From contig NZ_SADB01000008.1 in NCBI RefSeq assembly GCF_009669305.1, positions 1 to 64,000 of the forward strand: a stretch of DNA of 64,000 nt, read 5' to 3'. A program made the position numbers and the translations under genes. The notes under the pieces are model-generated. The model was not told where the DNA came from and did not search any database. It saw only the letters and a list, made by a program, of their open reading frames with translations. Below are positions 50,588-60,200 of the stretch, piece by piece (the stretch's first letter is position 1; every line of letters begins with the position of its first letter). Source of the stretch: Ancylomarina sp. 16SWW S1-10-2 (GTDB lineage: Bacteria; Bacteroidota; Bacteroidia; Bacteroidales; Marinifilaceae).

Positions 50588-51898
50588 TTATAGATTGAGA
50601 AGTGTTTCTTTGATTGAATTCCTCAACTCAGGTTTCATGTTAACACAATCGGCGTAGGTATTCCAGTTGGATACGGTTTCGTTTATTTGGCTGATTATTT
50701 TGTCAGCTTTCTTAATGTTCATAGCCTTCGCAAAGTCTAACAAATCTTGTCGGTTAATAGCCTTCCTTTTACCATTAATGCTTAAGGCATGTTGGCTCAC
50801 CCATATACTATTGGGGCGGTAAGCATGGCAAATATCGTAGGCAGGAGCAAGTTCCCAATCCCCCTTTTCCTTTAATCGAAAGGCAAAGTTCTTGGTATGG
50901 TCGTCGCAATTTCGAGCAATCACATTAAATACCATTCTTCGGTACATTTGTTCGGCTTGCGGATAGGGTAGGTGTAGCATTCGCATGGTTTGAAACACTT
51001 GCTCGTAGCTAAAGCTGTTTACCTCGTTAAAATCGTAATGTTGCATGGCACAAAGCGTCTGAATATGGTATTTTACATCTCCACCTTCTCGGTCAAAGCG
51101 TTTCGTCATAAAATGCGCTCTCTTATTCTCTTCAAGCAGCTGCGATTCCATCATATTTATACCACAATCGCAAGCCATATTGTAATAGGCCATTTCCACA
51201 CGACCATAGCCTTTACTCTCGCCAAACTGTGCATCGCTTACGCCATCTAACTTAATTAACCAGTGTTCAAAACCCTTGGGCGCCTTTGTTTGTCCCGATT
51301 TTACTTGTCCTGTTTTTTTATTGTAGGCAATAATGGCTTTTGGTCTGGCACCACCAGCCGATGTTCCAATTTTTAGAATATCGAGCATGGCGTTTCGTTC
51401 GTCCATGTCCAAATTGGCTTCAAAACCTTCTCGTTTACGAAGCATTTTTTGAGCTATGCTAACCAAACCATCTATTTCAATTTGAAATGTGCGTTTGTTT
51501 TGTTTGAATTGTGTGGGCTCAAACTCTAAAGCACCCATGCCTCGCGTTCCTATAAAGCAAAGCTGTTCTACGGGATTCATGCTGTTTTCTGCACGTCCGT
51601 TTTGTACCAACCAAGTGTTTATAAGTTGATTCCCATATTTGTCGGGTAAAACATCGGCCAATAATCCAGGTAAACCCTTAAAGGTATCGAATTCGCTATT
51701 TCTAGATGCTCTTAATTCGGGGAATGAAAAGATTCTCGTTTCCGATAGAATTGGCATTTTTAATGGTGCTAAATCGTAGCCCGTAGCTTTGAATTTTGGT
51801 TCATATTCAAAGCTGGCAATACCTCGTTGCTCGTCCCACGAAACGGCACCAACTGTTTGTCCCCAAATTTTTATGAAGGCTGTTTTTAGTGCTACCAT
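50588..51898 (-). CDS. hipA: HipA-family toxin kinase
   Basis: A 436-residue HipA protein, a Ser/Thr kinase that in E. coli phosphorylates glutamyl-tRNA synthetase and halts growth. The nucleotide-binding loop is IGTSAGGARPKAIIAY; the segment MTKRFDREGGDVKYHIQTLC leads to the catalytic loop FNVIARNCDDHTKNFAF (Asp, Asn) and the metal-binding motif LAPAYDICHAY. The N-terminal domain (VGAVSWDEQRGIASFEYEPK) is the usual HipA N1 region. Full length suggests an active toxin. It overlaps the hipB stop by 7 nt in the same operon. Confidence 0.92.
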   Translation of the reverse strand: MVALKTAFIKIWGQTVGAVSWDEQRGIASFEYEPKFKATGYDLAPLKMPILSETRIFSFPELRASRNSEFDTFKGLPGLLADVLPDKYGNQLINTWLVQNGRAENSMNPVEQLCFIGTRGMGALEFEPTQFKQNKRTFQIEIDGLVSIAQKMLRKREGFEANLDMDERNAMLDILKIGTSAGGARPKAIIAYNKKTGQVKSGQTKAPKGFEHWLIKLDGVSDAQFGESKGYGRVEMAYYNMACDCGINMMESQLLEENKRAHFMTKRFDREGGDVKYHIQTLCAMQHYDFNEVNSFSYEQVFQTMRMLHLPYPQAEQMYRRMVFNVIARNCDDHTKNFAFRLKEKGDWELAPAYDICHAYRPNSIWVSQHALSINGKRKAINRQDLLDFAKAMNIKKADKIISQINETVSNWNTYADCVNMKPELRNSIKETLLNL

Positions 51899-52239
51899 TC
51901 GCTTTCGTATTGTTGGTCGTTTTTACTACTTTTTGCGCGTAATCTTTTCTTTTTTTCAAGTTTTGCCAGTTCTAAAGGACTTATTTCTTGCTCTATTTTA
52001 AATTGATTGAGTACGTGCAATATATTAAGTGTTCTGAGTATTTGTATGAGTGATATAAGAGAAATGGATTCTCCTTTTTCAATTTGGCTTATTGTTGAAC
52101 GGTTAAGGCCAGCATCTTCAGCGACTTTTGCTTGTGTTCTGTTTTGGGCTAAACGCTGATGTTTTATGTAGGCACCCATTGAATCGATAATGGCTTTATT
52201 ACTCATTGCAGTCCAGTTTGTGTCGTAATTTTCCATCAT
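51892..52239 (-). CDS. hipB: HipB-like antitoxin, XRE family
   Basis: A 115-residue XRE repressor-antitoxin. The helix-turn-helix lies at about 24-75 (QAKVAEDAGLNRSTISQIEK, then GESISLISLIQILRTL). A basic C-terminal tail (EKKKRLRAKSSKN) follows. It binds HipA and represses the operon. Four near-palindromic sites lie upstream, the nearest one overlapping its own start codon, which explains tight autoregulation. Translational overlap with hipA keeps the ratio fixed. Confidence 0.9.
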   Translation of the reverse strand: MMENYDTNWTAMSNKAIIDSMGAYIKHQRLAQNRTQAKVAEDAGLNRSTISQIEKGESISLISLIQILRTLNILHVLNQFKIEQEISPLELAKLEKKKRLRAKSSKNDQQYESEW

Positions 52240-52384
52240 TATAGCTTAAAAGAGTAGTTTATGTTGGTATTTTCCATCACAAATTACAAAATCCAATTAT
52301 AAATATCAAATATATTACAGTTGTGTGTTGGTATTTGTCATCATTAAGTATAAATTGTGAGTGTAATGTTGGATAATGCCATCA
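52222..52384. promoter_or_regulatory. Four-site operator array of hipBA
   Basis: A 17-bp motif recurs four times in one orientation: GTCGTAATTTTCCATCA (52222-52238), GTTGGTATTTTCCATCA (52263-52279), GTTGGTATTTGTCATCA (52327-52343) and GTTGGATAATGCCATCA (52368-52384). The outer halves TGWTGG / CCATCA are nearly palindromic. Spacing is 41, 64 and 41 nt. E. coli hipBA likewise has four operators, but with a different sequence. Confidence 0.75.
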
Positions 52385-52668
52385 TTTAGGTTGGACTAAC
52401 CAAAAGAATACCTAAAGGCAGTCTTAAATTTGATTAGATAGTTTTTGTTTTGTATTAAATAATAGGTTGACATTTGATTGTTCAGTTTGTGGAAGAGTAA
52501 TAGATATACACAAAATTATAATAACAGATTTTTACCTTATATATAGTCTACGAGAAATGCTTGTTTATGGGATAAAATAAAGTAAGCACATTGTCAGATA
52601 AAAATCGTTCAACTTTGGTTGATATGTACTATTTGAATATCTTAGCCAGCTAATAAAAGCAGAGGTCA

Positions 52669-53847
52669 ATGAGGGTATCAAAAAAGCAGATAGTAGAAAC
52701 GATATATACTTACAGCTTAGTAATTATATTGCTGGTAGCAATAGCTTATAGAGGTGGTCGGACGCATTTTTTCACCAAATCAGATGAGGTAGAAGTTGCT
52801 GTTACTTTAGAATCTGTACAAAATCTCTTTCCCGAAGCGAGTTCTTTTCACAAAAACAAGCTCAATATAATAGAGATTAAATCGGGTGTAAATGAGATAG
52901 GAGAAGCACTTGTATCTACCGATTTTGTGAAGGATAATTTTGGCTACGGAGGAGTCGTGCCTTTGCTCATAGGTCTTGATAAGAATCATGATATTGTAGG
53001 GGTAGAATTGCTTGCCAATGGCGAAACGCACGATTATTTAGAGTATGTTACAAAGTCGGATTTTCTGCACCAATGGGATAAGCTATCTCTACGTCAAGTT
53101 AAAGAACAGGATGTTGATATTGCTTCTGGTGCTACAATGAGCAGTCATGCTATTATCAAAGGAATGAAGCAAACATCAGCCGTATTTCATCACTTGTCCA
53201 TTGAGAATAGCGAGAAAATATCGGTTAAAAGCATAGTTGGAGACATTCTATTTTTAGCTGTTGTTTTGCTATCTCTACTATTGGCTTTCGGAAAAGTAAA
53301 TAAGAAACTACGTCCATTATATCTGCTTTTGGTTGTGGTGGTTATCGGAATTATACTTAATAAAGCGCTATCTCAGTTTTTGTTGTACAGTTGGCTGATA
53401 GATGGCATGCCTTGGGTTTTAAATTGGCAATCGGTGCTCTTGTTTATTCTTGCAATAGGCGTCTCATTTATAGGAAAAAGGAAGTTCTATTGCAATTATC
53501 TTTGCCCTATGGGTGCATTACAAGAGCTGGTAAATAAGGTTTCTCCTTTCAAAAAAAGGCAAGTGCCTCATTTGTGGAAAAACCTATCGATAAAAGAGGC
53601 TTATTTATTCTTTATCGCAGCCATGCTCTTGTTCGGTTTTGTACCCGAATTAAATTATTTTGAACCCTTTTTGGCATTCTCATTTAAAATAGCAAGCTAT
53701 GGCTTTTTTATAGCAGGAGGCGTCATTGTAATTTTATCTCTTTTCTATAGCAAACCTTGGTGTTCTGTCTGTCCTACAGGATGCTTTATGGATACTATCT
53801 CATATAAAAAACAACCTACAAATAATAAAAAAGATGCAAAAAAGTAA
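52669..53847 (+). CDS. Membrane FMN-binding and 4Fe-4S electron-transfer protein (NosR/RnfG-like)
   Basis: A 392-residue membrane protein. After one N-terminal helix (about 13-30) comes a periplasmic FMN_bind domain with the flavin-attachment motif SGATMSS in DVDIASGATMSSHA, where Thr would carry FMN added by ApbE. Five or so transmembrane helices follow (about 188-365). Two cysteine motifs, CNYLCPMGALQ (C-x3-CP) and CSVCPTGCFMD, would hold iron-sulfur clusters in the way of NosR/NapH-type proteins. This layout passes electrons from the quinone pool or cytosol across the membrane. Its last 14 nt overlap the start of the flavin reductase-nitroreductase gene, so the two are tightly coupled. Confidence 0.88.
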   Translation: MRVSKKQIVETIYTYSLVIILLVAIAYRGGRTHFFTKSDEVEVAVTLESVQNLFPEASSFHKNKLNIIEIKSGVNEIGEALVSTDFVKDNFGYGGVVPLLIGLDKNHDIVGVELLANGETHDYLEYVTKSDFLHQWDKLSLRQVKEQDVDIASGATMSSHAIIKGMKQTSAVFHHLSIENSEKISVKSIVGDILFLAVVLLSLLLAFGKVNKKLRPLYLLLVVVVIGIILNKALSQFLLYSWLIDGMPWVLNWQSVLLFILAIGVSFIGKRKFYCNYLCPMGALQELVNKVSPFKKRQVPHLWKNLSIKEAYLFFIAAMLLFGFVPELNYFEPFLAFSFKIASYGFFIAGGVIVILSLFYSKPWCSVCPTGCFMDTISYKKQPTNNKKDAKK

Positions 53848-55102
53848 AATTTTAAATATCGGTTTAGCTGTTATTATATTAGTGTTGTCTATTATGTTGA
53901 CACAAAAAGAGGAAGGAAAGGAAACAACAGTATTGCCTACTTCTGCTGTTACAGATAAAGTGGAAAGAGACACCACTGCAACTAAATTTGAGAAAAAATC
54001 ATTGGGAATCATAGCTGCTATTCATCCTAAACCTGCTTTAGTTATTGGCTCTTACGACAAAGACGGAAAACCTAATATGATGACTGCGGCATGGGTTGGT
54101 ATCTGTAATTCAAGGCCTTTAAGTATCGCCGTTTCTATGCGTCCAGCTACCTATTCGTACCATAATATTACGGATAAAAAGTTTTTTACGGTAAATATTC
54201 CATCCGAAGAGTTAACCAAATACGTCTCTTTTGTGGGGAAATATTCGGGAAAAGACATGGATAAGTTCAAAGAAACGGGACTTACTCCAGTGAGAGGTGA
54301 ATTTGTTGATGCACCATATATCAAAGAGTTTCCTATTGTGATTGAGTGTGAACTAACGGCATATCATGATTTGGGTTCCCACAGACAATTTATTGGTAAG
54401 ATTATTGACGTGAAGGCAGACAAGGCCGTATTAGGGGCCAATGGAAGTATTGATATGAATCTACTTAAGCCCATTATCTATGCCAATGGTGGTTACTATA
54501 AAATGGGTAGTTTTATCGGCAGCCAAGGCGATATGTATAAGCAAGTAGATGGACAGGCTTTTATCCCTTCAGCTGAACCCACCTACGCCAACGAAACATT
54601 AAAGACCATACATAATAGAAAAAGTGTTCGACATTTTACCGATGCACCTGTTTCAAAAGCTCAGTTAGAGTTATTAATAAAAGCTGGAATGGCGGCGCCT
54701 ACAGCTGTCAATCGTCAACCTTGGGCTTTTTATGTTGTAAGAGATAAGGCAGTTCTCAACAGACTTAGTGAACAATTGCCCTATGCCAAAATGTTAACAC
54801 AAGCTCAAGCAGCTATCGTGGTTTGTGGCGATATGGATCGCGCAGGTAATCTTAAGGACAAAGGCTATTGGGTTCATGATTGTGCTGCTGCAACAGAAAA
54901 TATTCTTTTGGCGGCAGAGAGTATTGGCTTAGGTGCCGTATGGACGGCTTCGTATCCTTATGATGATAGAACAGTAGCAGTAATCAATGAGTTGAATTTG
55001 CCTAAGAAACATATTCCTTTGAATGTGATTCCTATTGGCTACCCAACAGGTGAGGATCAACCAAAAGACAAGTGGAAACCTGAATATGTCATTTGGAAAT
55101 AG
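53834..55102 (+). CDS. Membrane-anchored flavin reductase-nitroreductase fusion
   Basis: A 422-residue two-domain flavoprotein. Residues about 6-22 form a signal anchor (ILNIGLAVIILVLSIMLT), so the enzyme domains probably face the periplasm. Residues about 58-220 are a flavin-reductase-like FMN-binding domain (AWVGICNSRPLSIAVSMRPA, TYSYHNI, KKFFTVNIPS). Residues about 240-422 are a nitroreductase domain (HNRKSVRHFTDAPVSKAQLE, MAAPTAVNRQPWAFYVV, GLGAVWTASYPYDDR, IPIGYPTGED). The fusion and the exported location are unusual, since NAD(P)H is absent outside the membrane. The overlapping FMN/4Fe-4S membrane gene upstream is the likely electron donor; that is inference. Confidence 0.88.
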   Translation: MQKSKILNIGLAVIILVLSIMLTQKEEGKETTVLPTSAVTDKVERDTTATKFEKKSLGIIAAIHPKPALVIGSYDKDGKPNMMTAAWVGICNSRPLSIAVSMRPATYSYHNITDKKFFTVNIPSEELTKYVSFVGKYSGKDMDKFKETGLTPVRGEFVDAPYIKEFPIVIECELTAYHDLGSHRQFIGKIIDVKADKAVLGANGSIDMNLLKPIIYANGGYYKMGSFIGSQGDMYKQVDGQAFIPSAEPTYANETLKTIHNRKSVRHFTDAPVSKAQLELLIKAGMAAPTAVNRQPWAFYVVRDKAVLNRLSEQLPYAKMLTQAQAAIVVCGDMDRAGNLKDKGYWVHDCAAATENILLAAESIGLGAVWTASYPYDDRTVAVINELNLPKKHIPLNVIPIGYPTGEDQPKDKWKPEYVIWK

Positions 55103-55296
55103 GTTATAATCGCCTGATATAAGCGTATTTTTTAAGCAAGTAAAGGCTTACATTTATTGATTTTTATGTAGCCTTGAATCGAACTTATTTACGACAGGTA
55201 TATGCTTATTTTCTAATATGTTTGACTTATAAGAATTGATCAGAAATTTATCTTGCTTAACTTATGAACAAAAAAAAGTGATTTAAATACAAAAGT

Positions 55297-55333
55297 AAAA
55301 ACCCCAATTGTTTATAACAATTGGGGTTTATTT
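55297..55333. terminator. Strong bidirectional terminator
   Basis: AAACCCCAATTGTT (55299-55312) pairs perfectly with AACAATTGGGGTTT (55316-55329) around a 3-nt loop, flanked by A-rich and U-rich tracts. It separates the nitroreductase fusion from the convergent monooxygenase gene. Confidence 0.9.
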
Positions 55334-55456
55334 TAAATACTTGATTTAATAGTGTATTTATTGCTTGCGCAAAGATCAATGGTATCAATAATTAAAATAA
55401 GTGTATTTTAAAAATTGAGGCCAAAATTTTATATTCTCAGTAATTTATGATCTTAG

Positions 55457-55750
55457 TTATGCGATTTTGTCCAATTCGTTAACTGTAATAAGCATTGAGT
55501 CTTTAGTTACTTCAATAAAATTCACAAAATGTTTACTTGCCGTGTGTTTCTGCAAAGAATCATGATTTTCCCAGTTTTCATAAACAAAGAATAGATTTTC
55601 ATCTTCCTTATCTTGATGTAGATCGTAATTGATACATCCTTCATCTGATCTAGAAAAGCCTACAAGTTTTATTAATTCAGCTTTTACTTCTTCTCTTTTT
55701 TCAGCTTTCGCTAAAATTTTTGCTACAATAGTTGTTTTTTGATTGCTCAT
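55457..55750 (-). CDS. Antibiotic-biosynthesis-monooxygenase (YgiN-like) protein
   Basis: A 97-residue protein of the ABM dimeric alpha/beta-barrel family. It shows IVAKILAKAEKREEVKAELI, CINYDLHQDKEDENLFFVYE and NWENHDSLQKHTASKHFVNF, the motif set of YgiN-type quinol monooxygenases. These act on quinols or similar aromatics without cofactor. It is 11 nt downstream of a nitroreductase on the same strand, a pairing that fits quinone or nitroaromatic detoxification. Confidence 0.9.
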   Translation of the reverse strand: MSNQKTTIVAKILAKAEKREEVKAELIKLVGFSRSDEGCINYDLHQDKEDENLFFVYENWENHDSLQKHTASKHFVNFIEVTKDSMLITVNELDKIA

Positions 55751-55761
55751 AATCTTTATAA

Positions 55762-56361
55762 TCAGATTGATTTTATGACTTGATTGAGTGCTTTTCTTGA
55801 TTTTGCTTTTTTCTCTGGTTGATTAAAATCGTCCTTATCTCTAAATCCGATAGCAACCGCAACTACGGTCGAATAATCATCTGAACCTAGAATTGCATCG
55901 TATTTTTCGTGTTCAATTCCTTCCATTGGGGTCGAATCAATATTCATTTCAGCACAAGCACTTAAAAATACGCCTAATGCCAAATAAACTTGTTTTTCGA
56001 ACCATACATTTTTCTGATCCTCCGAAAGTTGTTTTAAAAAATTGTTGTAGTAACCCACCGCACCTTCTGGTAATCTTTCAGCCAAGCCTTCTTCAAAATC
56101 CTGTATATTATTTATTCGATGAAATACCACTAGAGCGTCACAATTCTCAATTTTTTCAGTATTATGGAAAGATACTTTTGCCAATTCATTTTTAGTTTCA
56201 CTATTGGTTATAAAAGTGAAGTTCCAAGGCTGACTATTTATTGAAGATGGACTTAATCTTAGTATTTCTTTAAGTTCCTCTATTTTATTCAATTCTATTT
56301 TTCTTGAACGATCATACGTTTTTGTTGCATAACGTTCTTGCATACTTTTAATAAAACTCAT
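55762..56361 (-). CDS. NfsB-like NAD(P)H nitroreductase
   Basis: Start set at 56361 (MSFIKSMQERYATKTYDRSR), which gives the usual 199-residue length; a longer frame from 56442 has no family match in its extension. The FMN-binding segments are RYATKTYDRSR and LRLSPSSINSQPWNFTFITN, and the C-terminal VAVAIGFRDKDD. Members reduce nitro groups and quinones as soluble homodimers. It is the first gene of a two-gene unit with the ABM monooxygenase. Confidence 0.9.
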   Translation of the reverse strand: MSFIKSMQERYATKTYDRSRKIELNKIEELKEILRLSPSSINSQPWNFTFITNSETKNELAKVSFHNTEKIENCDALVVFHRINNIQDFEEGLAERLPEGAVGYYNNFLKQLSEDQKNVWFEKQVYLALGVFLSACAEMNIDSTPMEGIEHEKYDAILGSDDYSTVVAVAIGFRDKDDFNQPEKKAKSRKALNQVIKSI

Positions 56362-56818
56362 ACTCTTTTCTATTTGTATATTTACATTTAATAACCACCC
56401 AATTTCATTCTCACTAAAAGAATGGCTGTCAAAATTAAACAAAAATTATTTTAATGTCAGCTAATTTCAAAACGAGACAATAGAAATTTAAATGTTGCAA
56501 ATTTACAGACTGAGCATTTATTTTGAAGGTATTACTTCGTATTTACCCTCGGATTGCACATAAATTATGCTTTCTACTCCAGCATCCGACGAAATTGGAT
56601 GTACCCAAACGCCTTTTGATGTGAACTAACTTCCTGGTTCTAAAATCTTTTTTCCTATTTTTCCCTTTTTGGCATTACAGACACGAATCAATTAACGTAT
56701 TACTTGAAAGTGTGGCAGGATTAATAGCTTTAATTTATCATTAAATGGATTTACATTTAGTAGCTTTAACCATAAATTGTAAGCGTGTGTGGCATATAAT
56801 TGATTAAAATTTCTAATA
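56362..56818. other. Intergenic region, no gene seen
   Basis: About 450 bases between divergent units (nitroreductase on the minus strand, lipoprotein on the plus strand). I see no further gene, RNA or repeat. The stretch 56520-56700 has slightly higher complexity and may be decayed coding sequence, but no homology is recognisable. Confidence 0.4.
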
Positions 56819-57268
56819 ATGATAAATTTTTATTCTCTGATACATAGAATTATTCTAACTCAGCTATTTTTAGTATTTCTTTTAGTTGGCTGTGTTTCTA
56901 CAAATAAACTAAATCAGCAAGAACCTTTTCTTAAGAGTACTTACCAACAAATTGCTTCGGAAAAATTTGGTGAAAATGTTGACTGTAAATTAAATTCAAA
57001 CAAGAGTTATGCATTGTGTCAAAAGATGATGACTGCACCCGAACTTAATCCGAATCAACCGATAGCGTTTTTTGTGTATGATATTAAAAAGAATGAGATT
57101 ATTTATGAGGATAAAATAGCTAATGCCAAAGTATCTTGGCATACTAATACACAGTTGAAGATAGTCATGCAAAAAGGCTATATTGTAAATTCGGCAGACA
57201 CGGGGAAAACGATCTATATTTTCGACCTTCAATTAATGAAGAAAGTTAGCCTAAACCAAGTCAAATAA
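56819..57268 (+). CDS. Small lipoprotein, module copy 1
   Basis: A 149-residue protein with a lipoprotein signal (hydrophobic to FLLVGC, Cys at about 25). The mature part holds TYQQIASEKFGENVDCKLNS, YALCQKMMTAPELN and NPNQPIAFFVYDIKKNEIIY, with two conserved cysteines that may form a disulfide. No known family. It lies 30 nt before the giant propeller gene, so both are one operon. The core of the gene is about 96 percent identical in DNA to the copy at 61395, while both ends differ greatly. Confidence 0.8.
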   Translation: MINFYSLIHRIILTQLFLVFLLVGCVSTNKLNQQEPFLKSTYQQIASEKFGENVDCKLNSNKSYALCQKMMTAPELNPNQPIAFFVYDIKKNEIIYEDKIANAKVSWHTNTQLKIVMQKGYIVNSADTGKTIYIFDLQLMKKVSLNQVK

Positions 57269-57298
57269 AGATTTTAACCAACGAACTTTAAAGGTTTC

Positions 57299-60200
57299 AT
57301 GAAGAAATTTTATCTCTTACTTATTCTGTTTTTCCTGACTTTGTCTGTGATTTCTATCAGTTATTACGCTCGACCGTTCGAAAAGCAATCTTCTAATAGA
57401 GAATTTACACCTGAAGAAATATGGCATAAGCAATTTATAGAAAAGAAGGCCAAAAGAAAGCTAGGCTATAGTAAAGCTGATAAGCCAAATTTGTTCACCA
57501 AATATTTTAAAGATATCACAACTCAAATAGGAGAAAGTGAATCGGATTATGAGATGAACTATACAACAAAGGAGCTTCAGAAAGCTCTTGATAATGCTCC
57601 AAGATTAAAGAGTACCAATGCCTCTCTGAATTTTGTTCAGCGAGGACCTGCTAATGTTGGAGGACGTACTCGTGCAATTATTGTAGATCCTGATGTAAGT
57701 GACAAAAATACTTGGTATGTAGGAAGTGCCAGTGGAGGTATTTGGAAAACAACTGATGGTGCAGATAATTGGACTAATCTTTCCAATGATTTAACCAACT
57801 TATCGGTAAATGCTCTTTTTATGGCACCATCAAAGCACGATGTTATTTATGCTGGAACTGGGGAGAGTTTTCCAGGAAGTGCCAATAATCTTGGAAATGG
57901 GATTTGGAAATCGATTGATCGTGGTGAAAGTTGGACTCAATTGGAAAGTACTGTAACTGATGAGAATTTTAGCTACATCAATAGCCTTTGGGTGAATCCA
58001 ATTAATGAAAACATTGTTATTGCTGCCACAGAACACGGTATTTTTAAAACAATAAATGGTGGAACTGATTGGGCTGAGGTTTATGAAAGTTCGACAGGAA
58101 TTGAGGTTTTAAAAGCACATTCCTCCGAAGAGAACACGATATACGCTGGAGAAAATTCGAAGGGGATACTTCGTACCTTAGATGGAGGGGATACATGGAA
58201 AATGGCGTCTGAAGGATTAGTCGTTGGTGGCAGATATGAACTTGCCGTATCTCCTGTTAATAAAGAGATCGTTTATGCAAGCATCAACGTTTCAAGTAGT
58301 GAATCCTACGTCTATGTGTCTATAAATGGTGCTACCGATTGGCAATGTTATAAGGATGAAGATAATGATGCAAATAATGAGAATTTTTTGGGTGGACAGG
58401 GAGATTATGACAATGTAATTACGGCCCATCCATTTAAGGAAAATGAAGTGTTTGTAGCTGGCGTAAATATGTGGAAAATCACACTGAATGAGAAAGCGAC
58501 AGAGAGTGAAACGGTTAAAGCAGCTTATACTGAGAATACTGATTTTCTTTCTTTTGTCAGCTTCGGTGCTGATTATTTGAATGGAAGTTTAACCACAACG
58601 GTAGGTGCAAATTTGGTTCCTACCGATTGGACATCAGTAGAGATTCGTTTTGGATCTGGTCTTTCTCAAAAAGCGCATCGTTTTACAGTTCCCGATGAAG
58701 CAACTTCTGGCGTTGCAGCATCAACTTACACTTACCAAGATTATGTTGATGTTCCTTTTCAAGTTTGGGATACTAAAAACGATAGGCAGTTGATGGTTTC
58801 TTTTCGAGATCAGGAAAAGGATGGCGCCTTTAATCTTTATACGCGTACAGGTACAGAATATGGTGATTTGGGAAGAGAATATATTTATGTAAATGCCGTT
58901 GAGTACAATGCTGAGTCAGCAAATGCTAGCATAGCCGTTTCAGGAGGGCATTTATATAAAGCACTATATATGATGTGGCCCACATTAACTGCTGGTGCCG
59001 ATTGGAATTCTGATAATTTGCCTGATTCAAAGATTGTTGTAAAATACGGTACAGTTAAAGTTTTTGGCGGAACTACAACTAGTGTTACAGATGCGTATGG
59101 TGAATATGGGGGAGGTAACAGATACGACCAGACTTATGGTATGGGGAAAACTAGAATACCTGGTTTACATCCCGATCATCATAACATTACAATAATTCCT
59201 AAGGATGATGAAAGTTTTAGAATTATTGATGGAAATGACGGTGGAATTGGAGTCTCTGAGGATAGTGGTGAAATTTTTAACCAAAAGCCATATAATTATA
59301 TAACAACCCAATTTTATGGTGTAGCTAAAAATCCTGAAGCCAATGAATACATTGGTGGAATGCAGGATAATGGCACTTGGCAGTCGGCAGTAAGTGAAAA
59401 TGCATCTTCTGAAACCAACTATCATTTTCGTATAGGAGGAGATGGTTTCGAATGTTTATGGCACAGTACAGATCCTGAAAAAATATTGGGAAGTGTTTAT
59501 AATAATGATATTAGAAAAACCATAAATGGAGGTGAAACTTGGTCAGGTGTTAATGGAATAACTGAGGATGATGGCCCTTTTATTACTCGACTTTCAAGTT
59601 CAAAATCGCATCCAGATGTGGTGTTTGCTGTCGGAAATAAGGGTGTTTATAAATCTACAGATTTTGGATTTAATTGGACGATAAAAAATATTGAAAACAA
59701 TTGGTCTGATGGGACCGTTTATAGTGTGCACAATGTGGGAGTTTCTCAAGCTGATTCTAAAATAGTATGGGCAGGAGCTGCTATGCAGAAGAGTAATGGC
59801 TATCAAATTCATGTTTCGCAAGATGAAGGAGAAACCTTCACTGCTGTGAATGACTATGCAGAAAGGTATATGACTTCTTATATAAGTGGAATTGCGACTC
59901 ATCCTACAGAGCCAAGCACGGCTTATATTCTTTTTTCAACAGCTAAAGCTCCTAAAATTTTAAGAACGACTGATTTGGGACAAAATTGGGAAGATATTTC
60001 TGGTTTCGGCACAAATACAGAAAGTGATAATGGTTTTCCTGATGTGGTTACGCATTGTCTTTTAGTGATGCCAAACAGTCCTGAAACCATCTGGGCTGGT
60101 ACCGAAATAGGTATGTTTGAATCCATTGATAATGGGAAATCATGGCATATTCTAAGTGGTAATTTACCTCCTGTTTCTATTTACGATATGCATTTTGTAG

